This document shows positions 49,196-60,856 of a stretch of DNA of 64,000 bases, in pieces (position 1 is the stretch's first letter; each line of letters opens with the position of its first letter). A program made the translations under genes and the position numbers. Under the pieces are notes generated by a model that did no database searches, was not told where the DNA came from, and saw only the letters and a program-made list of their open reading frames with translations. The DNA is from Omphiscola glabra (lineage: Eukaryota; Mollusca; Gastropoda; Lymnaeidae): the NCBI GenBank assembly GCA_964017045.1, contig OZ024797.1, positions 12,307,062-12,371,061 of the forward strand. Reading direction: 5' to 3'.

Positions 49196-50199
49196 ATAGC
49201 TGTTGACCTGGTTCTTAACTCTTCATTCAATTCAGAATAATTCTGTTAAATACATTTCCTTGTACTGACAGCAGTGTAATTTTCTTTCTCTGTAGTAGTT
49301 GGCATAGTTGCTGTGATCCCCTTTCTTTAGTATCTTGATGAGGTATCCTTCTTTCCAATCTTTTGGAACACTCTTCTTCCCGTCTTCCCATATCTTTTCA
49401 AATAGAGGGTGTAGCATGTAACCTAATTAATTGATATTTGCTCTTATTACTTATCATCTGTCATCTCTGTTGTGATGTTATCCTGTCCGGGGGCTTTCCC
49501 AATTTTAAGCTATTTCTACTTCATTAGTGGCTCTGACTTCTATTTGTAAATCTTCATTTGCTGGTTGTATATCTGGTGTGTCTGTGGGTGAAAGTCTGTT
49601 TAGTAAATCCTCAAACTATTCCACCCTTCTTTGTTGTTGTTCTTTTTGTAAATTATTGATCTACGTTCCTTGTCTTTAACCAATCTCTCTGGCTTCCTGT
49701 GAGGTCTGTTTTTTATATTTTTAATTTTGTTCTTTACCCTTCCATTGGCTTCTTTATATTTCTTGTGTGCTTTTATTTTCTCTGCCCTAGCACAACTGTT
49801 TATTGCACGCTTCATTTCTTTCCTCTTATTTATTTTTTGCAATGTGTTGAGTGAGATTTAATTTTTGTGTTTGTGTTTCACCAGTCATAATACCTTGTTG
49901 CACTTGTATGTTATGGGCATCTTTATGTCTTGCCATTGATGTTCTATCTGGTCATCATTTGTTCAATGCAATACCTGGAACGTATTTCTCAAAGTAACAC
50001 TGAATTCCTGTGGTTTTTCCTAGTTTATCAAAAGTGCTATGTTGTATTTTAGTTGTCTAACAGCTGGCTCTTCCCAGTTTTTCTTCAGTGTTAGTTTGAG
50101 TCTTGCCCAAACTAGATGGTGGTTAAATGTAACATCAGCTCCTCGTTTAGCTCGCACAACTTGTAGAGACCTTCCTGAATTTTTTGCGAATGCATATAT

Positions 50200-50868
50200 C
50201 AGACCTGTTTACTCTTATGATTTTGGCGTACCATGTACGATTTTGAGGTGTATAAATTATATATATATTATTATTATTGGTAGTTTTCTATAGCGTGGTA
50301 CCCCAGCCTAGGGCTAGGCTCACCATGCTGTACATACAATTTAAAATGAACTTAAAAATTAAAAACCAAACATTCCATAACAATTTACATGTGAAGCCAT
50401 GGAATGGCACTCAGCAGCATCGTTTAATGGTCAGAGGGGGAATCAGTCAGGATAGTAGAGTTTAAAGAGATGTGTTTTGAGTGCAGTTTTGAAGGCTGTG
50501 ATGGTCGATATATTTCTGATGTGTATTGGAAGAGAATTCCATTGTTTGGGGGCACAGTAAGAGAAAGATCGTTCACTGTATGTTTTTGTGCGAGTCTTGG
50601 GGACAGAAAGAATACGCCCGTCTGCGGAGGAGCCAGGCTGTCGAAGGGGTGAATAGACAGAGAGAAGTTCGGTTAGATAGGAAGGGCAGGAATTCGAGAA
50701 AACGTGGTGGCACTGAACAGAGAGTTTATAGTCAATCCGTGCTTGAGCCTAGGCTGGGGTACCGCTGTATGTTTATTTTTATGTTTATTTTTTTACTATT
50801 AAGATATTGTATTGAATTATTTTGTGATGATATTTTACGGTTTTAAGATTTGAGGGTAAACAGGTCTG
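50200..50868. mobile_element. CAGACC-family MITE, copy split by a LINE
   Basis: Ends CAGACCTGTTTACTCTTATG and GAGGGTAAACAGGTCTG match the copy at 30717-30875. It is flanked by ATATAT on both sides (50194-50199 and 50869-50874). Removing it and one ATATAT restores the LINE frame QMDHIC across the site, giving an empty-site reading and a 6-bp duplication. Its centre is occupied by a CR1-like LINE fragment. Confidence 0.8.
50266..50780 (-). mobile_element. CR1-like LINE 3' fragment inside MITE
   Basis: Closely related to 42925-43550: CACCCCAGCCTAGGGCTAGG-type hairpin, GAATTCCATTGTTTGGGGGC, AGAAAGATCGTTCAC and GTCGAAGGGGTGAATAGACAG. Minus-strand orientation, with the ATT-rich tail at the low-coordinate end. 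It is 5'-truncated near 50750, where an odd inverted piece (AGCCTAGGCTGGGGTACC) repeats the 3'-end motif. Confidence 0.8.
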
Positions 50869-51826
50869 ATATATGATCCATTTGGTTTTCTGTTCTGTTA
50901 TTAGAGGACACTCAAATCCAAGTTACCTTGTGGATATTCTTATGATGGAATTTCGCTGCCCCCAGTAATGCTCATTTGCTGCCTAGAAGTCTTCCAGTCT
51001 TTTGCTGTTTTCATTTCTCTGCTACACCATGGCGCCCCATAATTTATTCGTATCCTCTTTTTGTTTTTTTCCCAATCTTAACATTTAGATCTCTTATTAT
51101 GATATTTAGATCTCTTTCTGGAAATTTTTCTAGTACTAGTATTGCTTGAAGTCTATTGTAGGACGCTACTTTTTCATTTTCCTTACTATTGTTGGTGGGT
51201 GCATAGCACTGTATTACATTCATATTTATTTTCTTCTTCTTCGGAAAGTTGTTGTAATAATCCTTGGGCCATATGCTTCCCATCTTATCAATGCCGCTTA
51301 TGTTATGAAAGTGACTCCTAATGTGCCTGTATCATTTTTCTCCTCATCCTCTGCGATCAATGTTAACTGTCCAGCTTGTGTCCAGCTTGTGTCCATCTTG
51401 TTTCACAGATGCCGAGCAGTGTGAGCTTTTATGTTCTCATTTCTACCACTTGTGCTGATTTTCCTGTTTCATACATGGTTCTAGCATTCTACGAGCATAA
51501 GGTTATTGCCTTTGAAAGGAGTGTCCTCAGCTTTGGTGCTTCCAGGATAATCTGGCTTCACTTGGGAAAGAAGAGCCATCTCTTATCGGGGCTAAAAAAA
51601 AAATTCCCCTTCATGTTGACGATTCTGTAACAGTTTGTGTTTTACCAGTAGGTAGCTGGCCTCACACCAACCCTCCTTCTGTTGGCACCCGGGCTTGGGA
51701 TAAAAATTTGACAAAAAAAGTAGATAAATCAAGGTTTATAATGTTTTGTTATGATGGCTTTGTTTCTTTTTACAGGTTATTTAAAGTAACAGCAGTGCTG
51801 TAGAGCAGACTGTTGAACGGTTGTAA

Positions 51827-54800
51827 ATGCCTCGTCCTGCTTCTGGTAAGAAAAATTTTAATAAAGTTAAAATTTTATAACACAAAAGATGATTTTTTTT
51901 AGTAAAATTCATCTTTTTTTTTTTATTACCGATGTTAATAAGAGTATATATTTTCTCCATTTCAGGCCCTAAAAAGGGCCCTAATGCCCATAAGCTTCCA
52001 GAAGAGATACCATCTGGTACAAAGTTGGTAGACTTGTACAAAAATGAATGGCAATTAGGAACAGTTATAGGGAAAGGTGGATTTGGTCTCATTTACCTAG
52101 GTATGTAAGCTTTAATTAAAATTGTATGCTTAAATTTAATTTCCATCAAGTTGAAAATCAAATGCGATATAATATTGAGTTACGTTTGATAGGCACACCT
52201 TGCAGGGGTAGATGAACAAGGGTAGACCCTATAGCCATGACATCTAAATTTTCATGTTTTTGACCCACATACCCCACTCCCAATATATTTGCTCCTGATA
52301 AAAAGAGGCATGCTCCTGAATTTATGAGTTTTGTCTACCCCTGACATCACACAATTTTACTTCGATTAGTAACCAGTAAAAATAATACAATAGTTAAATA
52401 CTGTGCCACATTAGTAAAGCTTTTGTCAACATGGCGTGACTGAGTTTTATGCCATTGACACTGCTGTGTCTTTGATGCAGGTATGATCCTTCCACTGTAC
52501 GTGGTCATGAAGTTGGTGGAGCTAGGGCCCAGCGATGTATCTTTCTTTACAGTCGTGTCAATAATACTTTTTTTTATTTCTTCTTCTTTATCTTACTGGT
52601 TTTTTCAGGTAACAATTCTAGTTATTGTTTGATATGTTGATTATTTTTTTTAAAAATTAGATAGCAAACATTCATTCTTTCTTTTATTAGTTGCAGTTAG
52701 TATCGTTGCATTCTGTTGTAAGTTTAGGCAAATGTATATATTTACATGTTTGAAAATATTGGCACTTGACTGCTTGATTAATAAATCTTTATATCATATG
52801 TTCAGCTCATAAAATTCATCCATAACTAACAAAACTGCAAAAACCCAAATTTTAATTACCTTATAGTATATTCTCATACATAAGCTGACTTTTTTTTTTT
52901 TTTAATAAATATTTGGGGTGGTCGGCCTAGAGAAAGTCATAGGAGGTTTTTATAATTTCCTTCAGGTACATTGATTCTTTAATAGAAATCAACAAAGACA
53001 AAGTCTTTATCAGAAGTCAACATAAACCTGCGTGATTGGCTACCTACATCGAATAATGAAATTGTTATTTTAGATCAACAATGTCCGAACAGTGCGTGAT
53101 TGGCCACCTACATCGAATAATGAAATTGTTATTTTAGATCAACAATGTCCGAACAGTGCGTGATTGGCTACCTACATCGAATAATGAAATTGTTATTGTA
53201 TATCAGTGGTTCTCAACCTTCCTAACGCCGCGACCCTTTAATACAGTTCTTCATGTTGTGGCGACCCCCCAGCCACACAATTATTTTTGGTGCTACTTCA
53301 TAACTATAGAACATGTTTTTTCAGATGACATTAGGCGACCCCTGAGAAATGGTCGCGCGACCCACAGGTTGAGAACCGCTGTTGTAGATCAACAATGTCC
53401 TAACAGTTCATTATGGTTACTGTATATACCAGTAGACACTTGAGAATCTGTGTTATACATAATACTGTATTTGTATTAGTTTTCGAGTCCTTTTATTTAA
53501 AAATAAATTATGTTCTGTAGTACGGTATGGCTTCTACTGGCATATTATTTTATGGGGTCGGCCTATTAGGGTTTTACACACTTTTCAGGCTTTTACTGGA
53601 CAAAGGTAAGGGCTTACTAAGGGGGTTGGCTTATGGATGAGTATATATGTTTAGGTTAATTTTTTTATTTTAAAATGCATATTACATATAATTTGATTTT
53701 TTTACCACCAAATTCTTTTATTTAAATGAATCCCACTTTTACTATGTTTATTTTAAAGTGTGGGCTAGTGAAAATCTATTTCAAGCTTTTTATGTCCATA
53801 TTATTGAATTCAATTTGTGTTTTTGTTTCATTAAAATATACACTTTTTTATTATGATGAGTGATATTTTAATACATTTTATCTTTGTAACTTTCCTCAAA
53901 AAGTCATTATTACTGTTATTAGTTTTGTTAACACTTTTGCTTTGTATGAAATAATTTGTTAGTTCTTATGGAAGTCATACCTGCATCTAGATATTTTTCT
54001 TAATTCATTTCTTTACATACAAAAATAACACTTGTTTCAATATATAATAGCAAAGAATGTAAGAACTGTTGTTTGTTTTGTTATTTCATTTGTAATGAGA
54101 TTTAGTAGACCACCTTTCAATTGATAATTATAAATTGAACACATTTATTGTAGCTATACTATTGACCATATTTTTCTTGATATATTTTCTTTCAATGTAT
54201 TTGATTAGCTTCGAAGGATACTTCCAAGCAAGTAGACCTCAGAACAGCTGAGTTTGTCATCAAAATAGTAGGTATCAAGATAATTATCCTTTGAATATGA
54301 CATACTTCGAAATTGTTAACTGATGCATGTGAAAGATTTTATGAAAACCTATCTTGCAGTGCTGTTCATTCTTATTAATTATTATCCTGTCTTGTATCAT
54401 CTAAAAACTCACATAATAATGCTTACAAAACTAGAAACTTAAAATTAAGATTTTCATTATGTACATTATTTTAATGATAAGAAATAACCTGTTGGGGGGG
54501 GGGGTGGGGGGGGGCTGTTGGTTTTTGTTTTTAAAAAGTTAGTACTGATATTTGCAATTTATTTTTCTTAAATATTTTTTTTTGTGCAAGAGCTTGATGT
54601 TTCAGCAGTCAATGCTTATTATATTATTTACACGGCCTACAAAAGCTATTGGGAAGCAAAAAGTAATTTACACAAGTGAGACTTGGTCCCTTACCAGAAA
54701 AGCAGAGGACCTGTTCAACACATGGGAGAGGGGAATCCTGAGGAAACCATACGGTCCGGTGATAGGCAATGATGGCCTGGAGAATCCGCACAAACCAAGT

Positions 54801-57800
54801 TCCTTTATTAACTTGAGTCTTATTGCACTTATTTTAAAGCCAAATGAATTTTGTTTCCTGTATAACCTCAGCGGCTTTCTCTAACCTTTTCCCCTAATTT
54901 TGTTTTTAGGAAGCCAAAAGCAATGGGCCACTGTTTTGTGAAATGCAATTTTATCAAAGAGCAGCTAAGCCAGCTGTCAGTAAGTATTGATCCTTAATTT
55001 ATTTTTGGAACTTTTTATACAAATATTATTTCAACTTACTGCAGCCAACCTTAATTATCCATGTGTCTTTGACATTATTTCTACATATTTTTTCCATCCC
55101 CAGTCCAGTCTTTCATTGCTGAGCAGAAACTGAGGTATCTTGGTGTTCCTCCATTTATAGCAACGGGCAGTTTTGAAAATTGTTCGAGAGAATATAGGTT
55201 TTTGGTAATGAATCGTTACGGTACAGATTTGCAGAAGATTCTTGTGCAATGTGGTGGAAGATTTGCTCCAAATGCTACATTTGCAGTAGGACTACGTATG
55301 GTAAATATTTGTATTTTCTTAATTAAATCAGCATCTCATCCAGTTGCTGTTGACAAATATTAATTTATTAAACTCTGTTTGGTGAGTGTAATTTACTTTT
55401 CTGTGTTTAGAGCAAACCTCATGTAACTTTTTTTTTGTTAAACTTAAAACCAAGCTCAGACTGTTACTACTTTAATAAAGTTTACAATAAGTTACTTTCA
55501 ATTGATTTCATTCTTTACTTTTTTTACAGTTAGATGCTCTTTATTTCCTACATGAAAATGAATATGTGCATGCAGATATCAAAGCAGCAAATATCCTTCT
55601 AGGTTATGGTGGTGGCCAAGACATACAAAGCGAGGTAATGATATTTATACATCGCACGAAGTAATGACATTTATACATCGTAACAACAAAAGATGCAGTA
55701 CAGTGGTAATACATTTTTTATATATATGTTTTTTTATCAAATAAGGAAAATAATATGCATATGTGTTTCTCTTTAATTTAGTCAATATTCATTGATCCTT
55801 TAATTACTATAGGTTCTTAATGCAACTGGTGGTGTGTTATTTTCTGAGCGTGGGGTGGCGTTAGAATTCATGTGAGCAACCTGTGTTATGTTTTTTTGGG
55901 GATCATGTTTTAGGATAAATTGCAGCTTTACTTTTATATAGTCTTTTATTTTTTTGGAGCAGGCTTATTTCAACTCATTTACTAATTTTCAGACCTTGCT
56001 ATTATTACTAATACCACAATTTATTTTTAATTAATTAATAATCTCAATTTTTGTATGAAAGGTAAGCCATCTAGTATCTAGCTTTCCCATTTATCTGATG
56101 TTACTACTTTAGTATCTAAAATGGGCAAATGTCTTAATTGAAATTGTCTGTTTTTTAGCATCCAATTATGTGACAGTACTATGAAATCGTCGGTTTCATT
56201 TTTCCAATGAGTTAATTTGTTAGCCTCCATTATTGTAAAAAGATGAATAATCTCAACTTACAATACGTACATTCAATAAAAAAAAATTTAAGTGAGAGAT
56301 CCAGATAAATTTCCTGTTAGCAACTCTACTTGTAATTGATTTTTCTTTTTAAATTATTACTTTCACCCATGAAATTGCAATAAATTGTCATCTTTTTCCC
56401 AGGTATACCTTGTTGACTTTGGTCTTGCCTATAGGTATAAAGTAGAAGGAAAGCACAAAGAATATAAAGAAGATCCTAGAAAAGCTCATGATGGAACAAT
56501 TGAATTTACAAGCATTGATGCTCACAAAGGAGTGTGTAAGTAGATGAATATTTATTCATGATATACATATTTAAATATGGTGAGTAGTAAAATAACAAGG
56601 GTTAAAAAGAGGCACGCCCGTAAAGAGTTACTATCATATCATTAGCTCATGCATCAGCTGGCCTAGAATTTGGGACAATGAAATATCCAAGTGCAGATGG
56701 CAAAAACAAGCTACTGACAGCCCGCTAGCAGACAAAAAGTATATAGACTTATGAACTGTATAGGTTAATGGTATTTTTGGTAAACTTTGTAAGTTATTGA
56801 TCTTTTGTTGGGCCACATGCAGGCTGCAGGTTGGTATAAATCAAAGAATCGCATTCATTGTGCAACTACTGAACAGAACAAAACTTGTGTGTTCATTATC
56901 AAACAGCTGGCTTAATGTTATTGTAAGGTATCTTGATTTAATTTTATTATTACTTATCACTAAAACTGTCGATAGTGCGTGTTAGTGCATTGTTATTTTG
57001 TATATTATCCCCTGACTAAAAATGCATTTTATATGGTAAAAATACAAATCAGCGAAGATGTTATTTTTTATTTACTTTATTTTTAAGGGTAACCCCCACG
57101 TGTTTCAAAGAAAGTACTTTATGGTTTAGCACATAGGCCAGTGGTTCCCCATAGAGTTATAAAGTCTGCAAGCATAGAATCAACATGTAAAATCTACCCA
57201 GAAATCTTAGAATAAGATGTTAAATCCATTATTATCATACTTTTAAGTTGGGGCTCTAATACGTGCACTTCTTATGTTAATCATACCCTTTTGTTTTTAA
57301 TTTACATTTTTTTTTATCTCCCAGCTCCTTCACGGCGAGGGGATTTGGAAATATTGGGTTACTGCATGCTGCAGTGGTTGGGTGGCACATTACCATGGGA
57401 AGACAATTTGAGGAGTCCCAGTTATGTTGCTAACAGTAAAGAAAAGTAAGTAGTGGCATTTTGACATTATTTTATATGTCTGTTGAAAATATAATGTTGG
57501 AATTTTAAAAAATGTGAGATTATTAACTCATTTGATTTCTTCCTTTTTTTTATTCTTCTAGGTATATGGAAGACATACCCTCTCTGATAAAGGCAACCAT
57601 TCCAAGCACAGACAGTCTTAGCATAGGTATTATTAAATAGATACAAATATAAAATATATTGATAAGATATGTTCTACTGGTATTTGTCTCAGTTGTTAGT
57701 AGAATTTTTTAAAAAAATGTTTTTTAATCTACGTAGAAAAAAGAAGGGCTAATAATATCTTTTTAAGATTTACACAATTTCCTTTTCTATTTTGTTTTAT

Positions 57801-60800
57801 ACTCTTTCTGTTCTTCTGATCTTTGCTTTTATGTGGGAGTGGGACTTGTGCCCAACCTTTTTCTTCTCTTTCCCTTTCTTTATAGGTAAGATATAAATAT
57901 GTAAAATTGAAATTTACATGCATGTAATTTGTTTTCTTGTTGTACTGATGAAGGCTTTTTCTTGTGTACACATAAAAGAAGCTTACCATAATGTTTTATT
58001 AACACGAATAATTGATGTATTTTTATGTCTGTAAAATGCCAGGAAAAAAAATGTTGCATTTCTTTTAGTTCTTACTTAAAATCAACACCTTTAAACTTTT
58101 CTTGACACAGCACAAGTTGAAAATCGCTGATTCAATGTGTTTTTTTTTTTTTACAGTTTGTCCTTTTTAGAAGTATTATAAATTTCTGGCAGTGTTATCA
58201 TTGTGTAGGTTTAATGCCCTAATTTCTATTTTTCTCCATTTCCAGACTGTATGAGAAAATACTTAATAGCTGTGAAAGAACTGGATTATGAAACTAAACC
58301 AAACTACACTCGCTTTAAAGACATACTCAAATACTGCTTGACAAGAGGTGGACAGGCAGATGAATGGATTATTGATTTCTCTGACAGGGCGACTAAGGTA
58401 GGCCGAAATATGACCCCTGAAGTCAAACAAATTCGCATTCACTATGACAATTTTTCAAGCAATATGGAAAGTTGCAATGAAGTTAGCACAATGAGCATGG
58501 AGGCAGCTAGAGAATTGGCAGAGCAAAATTTTGTGGCTCGAAGTATTTTTAATCAGGACCTGGAGGGACTTTCTAGTCTCCCCAACGATTACTTTTCAAT
58601 TTTTACAAAAATATTTGCTTTCTGTTTCATTGTTATTACAATTTGGATAACTATACATCGGCAATCAGAAACTCCTGTGAATAAGTTGATCAAAGAACAA
58701 AACTGACAGTTTGAACAAAGTTTAAATCATTTAAGATAGCTTTAACTTTTAAACAGAGGCTGCTTTTATGACGGTTTTATTGAAATAACACTAGACTTAC
58801 AAAGGGGGCTAGTTTTGGCTTGCTTTAATTTTGCTTAATGTTAAATATATTATTTAGAATAATCCCAAAATAATAACCCATGAAAATAACTTTTCCTTCC
58901 AATTGATTTCTTTACCTGAATAAAATAATTCACAGGTTATGTTGAGTGCAACTTTTTCCAAGTCACTTGAAAACTAGAAGCAATATTTGTATTTTACATT
59001 TATTTAGGGTCTCATTTACATGGCTTTCCATTTTTCACCTCATAAGTAAACTTGTGCAATATATTGATAACTTATCTAAAAAATTCTATCAAAACCTACC
59101 CACCGAATAAGTTTAACATCTGAAGCTTTGAGCATTGAGACCAGACACACATTGCTTTCTTACAAGAAAGAAATGATTTTGAAGAGATGATTTTAATCTT
59201 TCTGTCATATTCATGCTTTCTTTGCTGTTTCTGTTGTAGTGTGTCATCATCATAGGAAGGCAAAAATAAAACGTCCAATGAAACCAAGTCTTGACTTAAC
59301 TATTCAACTATTAAATGTTTACTTATTTTTTACTTCATTTTGTCCGCCATTTTAACCATTATTTTAAATTTTAGTTGTTGGATTTTACACTAACGTTTTC
59401 CAAATGTTTTTAAGATAATTTTTCTAAACATTTTATTTTTCTTCTCTTTAATGTTACACTGTTGTAGCTTTCTTTTGAACGGTTAATTAAAGGGTTGTTT
59501 TTTTTTTTGAAAAAAAAAGATGTTTCTCGTGATGATGACCTTGATCCTTTTAAACTGAGATATTTGTATTTATTTTGGAGTATTATAATTTTTAACATTT
59601 TGTAAATTAGTTAAATAAGGTGAAGGAGTTAGCTGGTAATTAACAACAAGGATAGATCTTCCATTCTTAAATTAAACTACGATAGTTTAGCTGCATTAAT
59701 TTAATTTTCTTTTCAAAGAAATGAATGGTTACTTTTAGTAACATATTGTATTGAACAAACTTTCTTATCTAAGGCTGTCATATTTTATTATAATAGTCTG
59801 GATGTGTTATTTGGTGCAAACGTTAACTGTGAACATTTAATTTAAACAAAAAAATTATAATTTTTTGCAGCGGGGAACAAAACGGAAGAGCACAGATAGT
59901 GGATCTCCTAAAACCAAGAAAATAAAATCACCCAGTGTGCCAAAGGGACCCAAGACACCTTTAGCAAAAAAGTCTCCAGCTGCATCAAGGAGAGCACCAA
60001 AGGCAAAACTAAATTCTTCAGAAAATAAAGTGAATGTGAAATCTCAAGTCTCAAGATCAGGAGCAAAAAAATCCTCAAAGGTCATCGATAAAGCTAAGAA
60101 AAGATTGAGCATGCTACCCTCGAAGAGATCATTAAATAAGACACCAGACAAATCTTTGCCTGCAGGCCGCAGCCCAGTAAAGCGGAAAAACTTTCCTATG
60201 CCACCACCCACAAAATCATTAAATAGTAAGTAAACCTTGAAAATGTTGCTGTATACACCAAAGAGCAATGAATGTACATTACACTAGTACTTCATGAGAT
60301 GGGGGGGGGGGGGGGGTATTTTTTGCAATGACAACCTTTGGTCTAGCCTTTTGTGAGGAAACATTTAAAAAGAGAGAAGCTGTCATATGTTATAAATCGC
60401 AAAAACGTTTACTGGATCAAAAATATGTTTGACACCCATGTAAAGATATGTGGGTTTTTTTTGTTTGTTTTTTTTTTTTTATAATTTTTTTAATTTATTT
60501 ATTTTAGGTGGGGGGAGAGAGAGAGATGTTGGTGACTAGTGGTTATGACAATGCAGAAAGAGAGGCTGACTGGGGTGTTATAATCATCATTTATACATAC
60601 TAAATGTTATTTTGATTTTAAAGGTAACTTTTAATTATTTTTCAGTTTAGGTTTTATAACTTGATTATTCTCATTTCTCATAGCAAATACAGATGCTGCA
60701 GATTCAAATAGTAGAACAAAAGTCATAAGACGTAGGCGACCCAATGTGAGTCTAGCCACTACAGCAGTGCAGACAAGCCCTGGTTTGAGGTGTAGTCCGC

Positions 60801-60856
60801 GAAAAGTAGACAGACGGGCATTAAACAGAGGAGAAGAGAAAGATAGAAATCTGTGA
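51827..60856 (+). CDS. VRK1: VRK-family serine/threonine kinase, two C-terminal isoforms
   Basis: Vaccinia-related kinase homologue; family members act at chromatin and the nuclear envelope (BAF phosphorylation) or at membranes. Shared exons: 51827-51845, 51966-52100, 54209-54267, 54910-54979, 55104-55300, 55530-55634, 56403-56535, 57325-57445, 57562-57626, 58246-58397. All phases agree. Seen: Gly loop G42-K-G-G-F-G47, catalytic Lys K70 in EFVIKI, family block [16 protein letters not shown], catalytic H174-A-D176 with N181, D200-F-G (VRKs more often have DYG), [15 protein letters not shown] and [15 protein letters not shown] ([10 protein letters not shown] is diagnostic), LPWEDNL. These are the residues of an active kinase. 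Isoform A reads through to 58706 (454 aa, membrane anchor). Isoform B splices 58397 to 59871-60225 and 60684-60856 (527 aa, basic tail). Exon 1 is preceded by an acceptor at 51776, so a non-coding exon lies upstream. The VRK1 symbol is for the family; the gene may be orthologous to both vertebrate VRK1 and VRK2. Confidence 0.92.
53029..53406. repeat. 64-bp tandem repeat, 3 copies, third split by SPIN
   Basis: Units 53029-53092 and 53093-53156 are near identical (TGCGTGATTGGCTACCTACA, TCGAATAATGAAATTG, GATCAACAATGTCCGAACAG). The third spans 53157-53406. Subtracting the 178-bp transposon and its 8-bp duplication leaves exactly 64 bp. Confidence 0.93.
53204..53381. mobile_element. SPIN/URR1-like hAT MITE
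   Basis: TIRs CAGTGGTTCTCAACCT and, inverted, CAGCGGTTCTCAACCT. The interior reads GCCGCGACCCTTTAATACAG, TTCATGTTGTGGCGACCCCC, GCTACTTCATAACTATAG, TTAGGCGACCCCTGAGAAA and GACCCACAGGTTGAGAACC, matching the SPIN (rodent URR1) element as I know it. Flanking octamers TTGTATAT (53196-53203) and TTGTAGAT (53382-53389) match at 7 of 8. The uninterrupted 64-bp units alongside show the empty site. It lies in VRK intron 2. Confidence 0.88.
54630..54800 (+). mobile_element. LINE fragment in VRK intron 3
   Basis: AGCTATTGGGAAG.AAAAAGT, TTACACAAGTGAGACTTGGTC, ACCTGTTCAACACATGGGAG and GGAATCCTGAGGAAACCATA match the ETWSL..NTWER.ILRK part of the relic at 4133-5030, with an internal deletion. Non-functional. 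Confidence 0.75.
58246..58706 (+). CDS. VRK composite terminal exon (membrane-anchored isoform)
   Basis: When the donor AAG|GTAGGC at 58398 is ignored, the frame stays open for 102 further codons to TGA at 58704-58706. The extension has a helical middle ([20 protein letters not shown]) and a hydrophobic segment at about residues 420-438 ([18 protein letters not shown]) followed by 15 polar residues. This is the architecture of a tail-anchored protein and of vertebrate VRK2A. An AATAAA signal lies 213 bp after the stop (58919-58924), so polyadenylation within the intron would produce this form. Confidence 0.8.
58707..59870 (+). other. 3' UTR of membrane isoform and intron
   Basis: An AT-rich segment between the two alternative ends of VRK. 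AATAAA at 58919-58924 is the likely poly(A) signal of the membrane form. The remainder up to the acceptor TTTTTTGCAG (59861-59870) has no other feature. Confidence 0.6.
59871..60856 (+). CDS. VRK last two exons (basic nuclear-type tail)
   Basis: Exons 59871-60225 and 60684-60856 add residues 353-527. The tail begins [20 protein letters not shown], a strong bipartite-like nuclear localisation signal. It is dominated by K, R, S and P with repeated SP and TP sites, and ends [10 protein letters not shown] then TGA at 60854-60856. AATAAA is at 60894-60899. Phase 0 at the acceptor fits the donor at 58397 exactly. No hydrophobic segment, so this isoform should be soluble and nuclear, like VRK1. Confidence 0.82.

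Larger units (their letters stand above)
49200..51690 (-). mobile_element. APE-type LINE relic, near full 5' end
   Basis: On the minus strand it keeps the order of a non-LTR ORF2: NARTMYETGKSAQV and GICETRW (about 51400-51500), endonuclease IQCYAPTNNSKE and RDLNVKIG (about 51050-51230), QMDHI..C.RKKF, KRAINSCARAEKIKAHKKY (about 49750) and reverse-transcriptase LHPLFEKIWEDG..VPKDWKEGYLIKI (about 49300-49400). Many stops and frameshifts. It is cut off inside the RT, so the 3' end is missing. It is interrupted by the MITE 50200-50868. Its 5' end lies about 90 bp upstream of the VRK exon at 51777. Confidence 0.8.
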
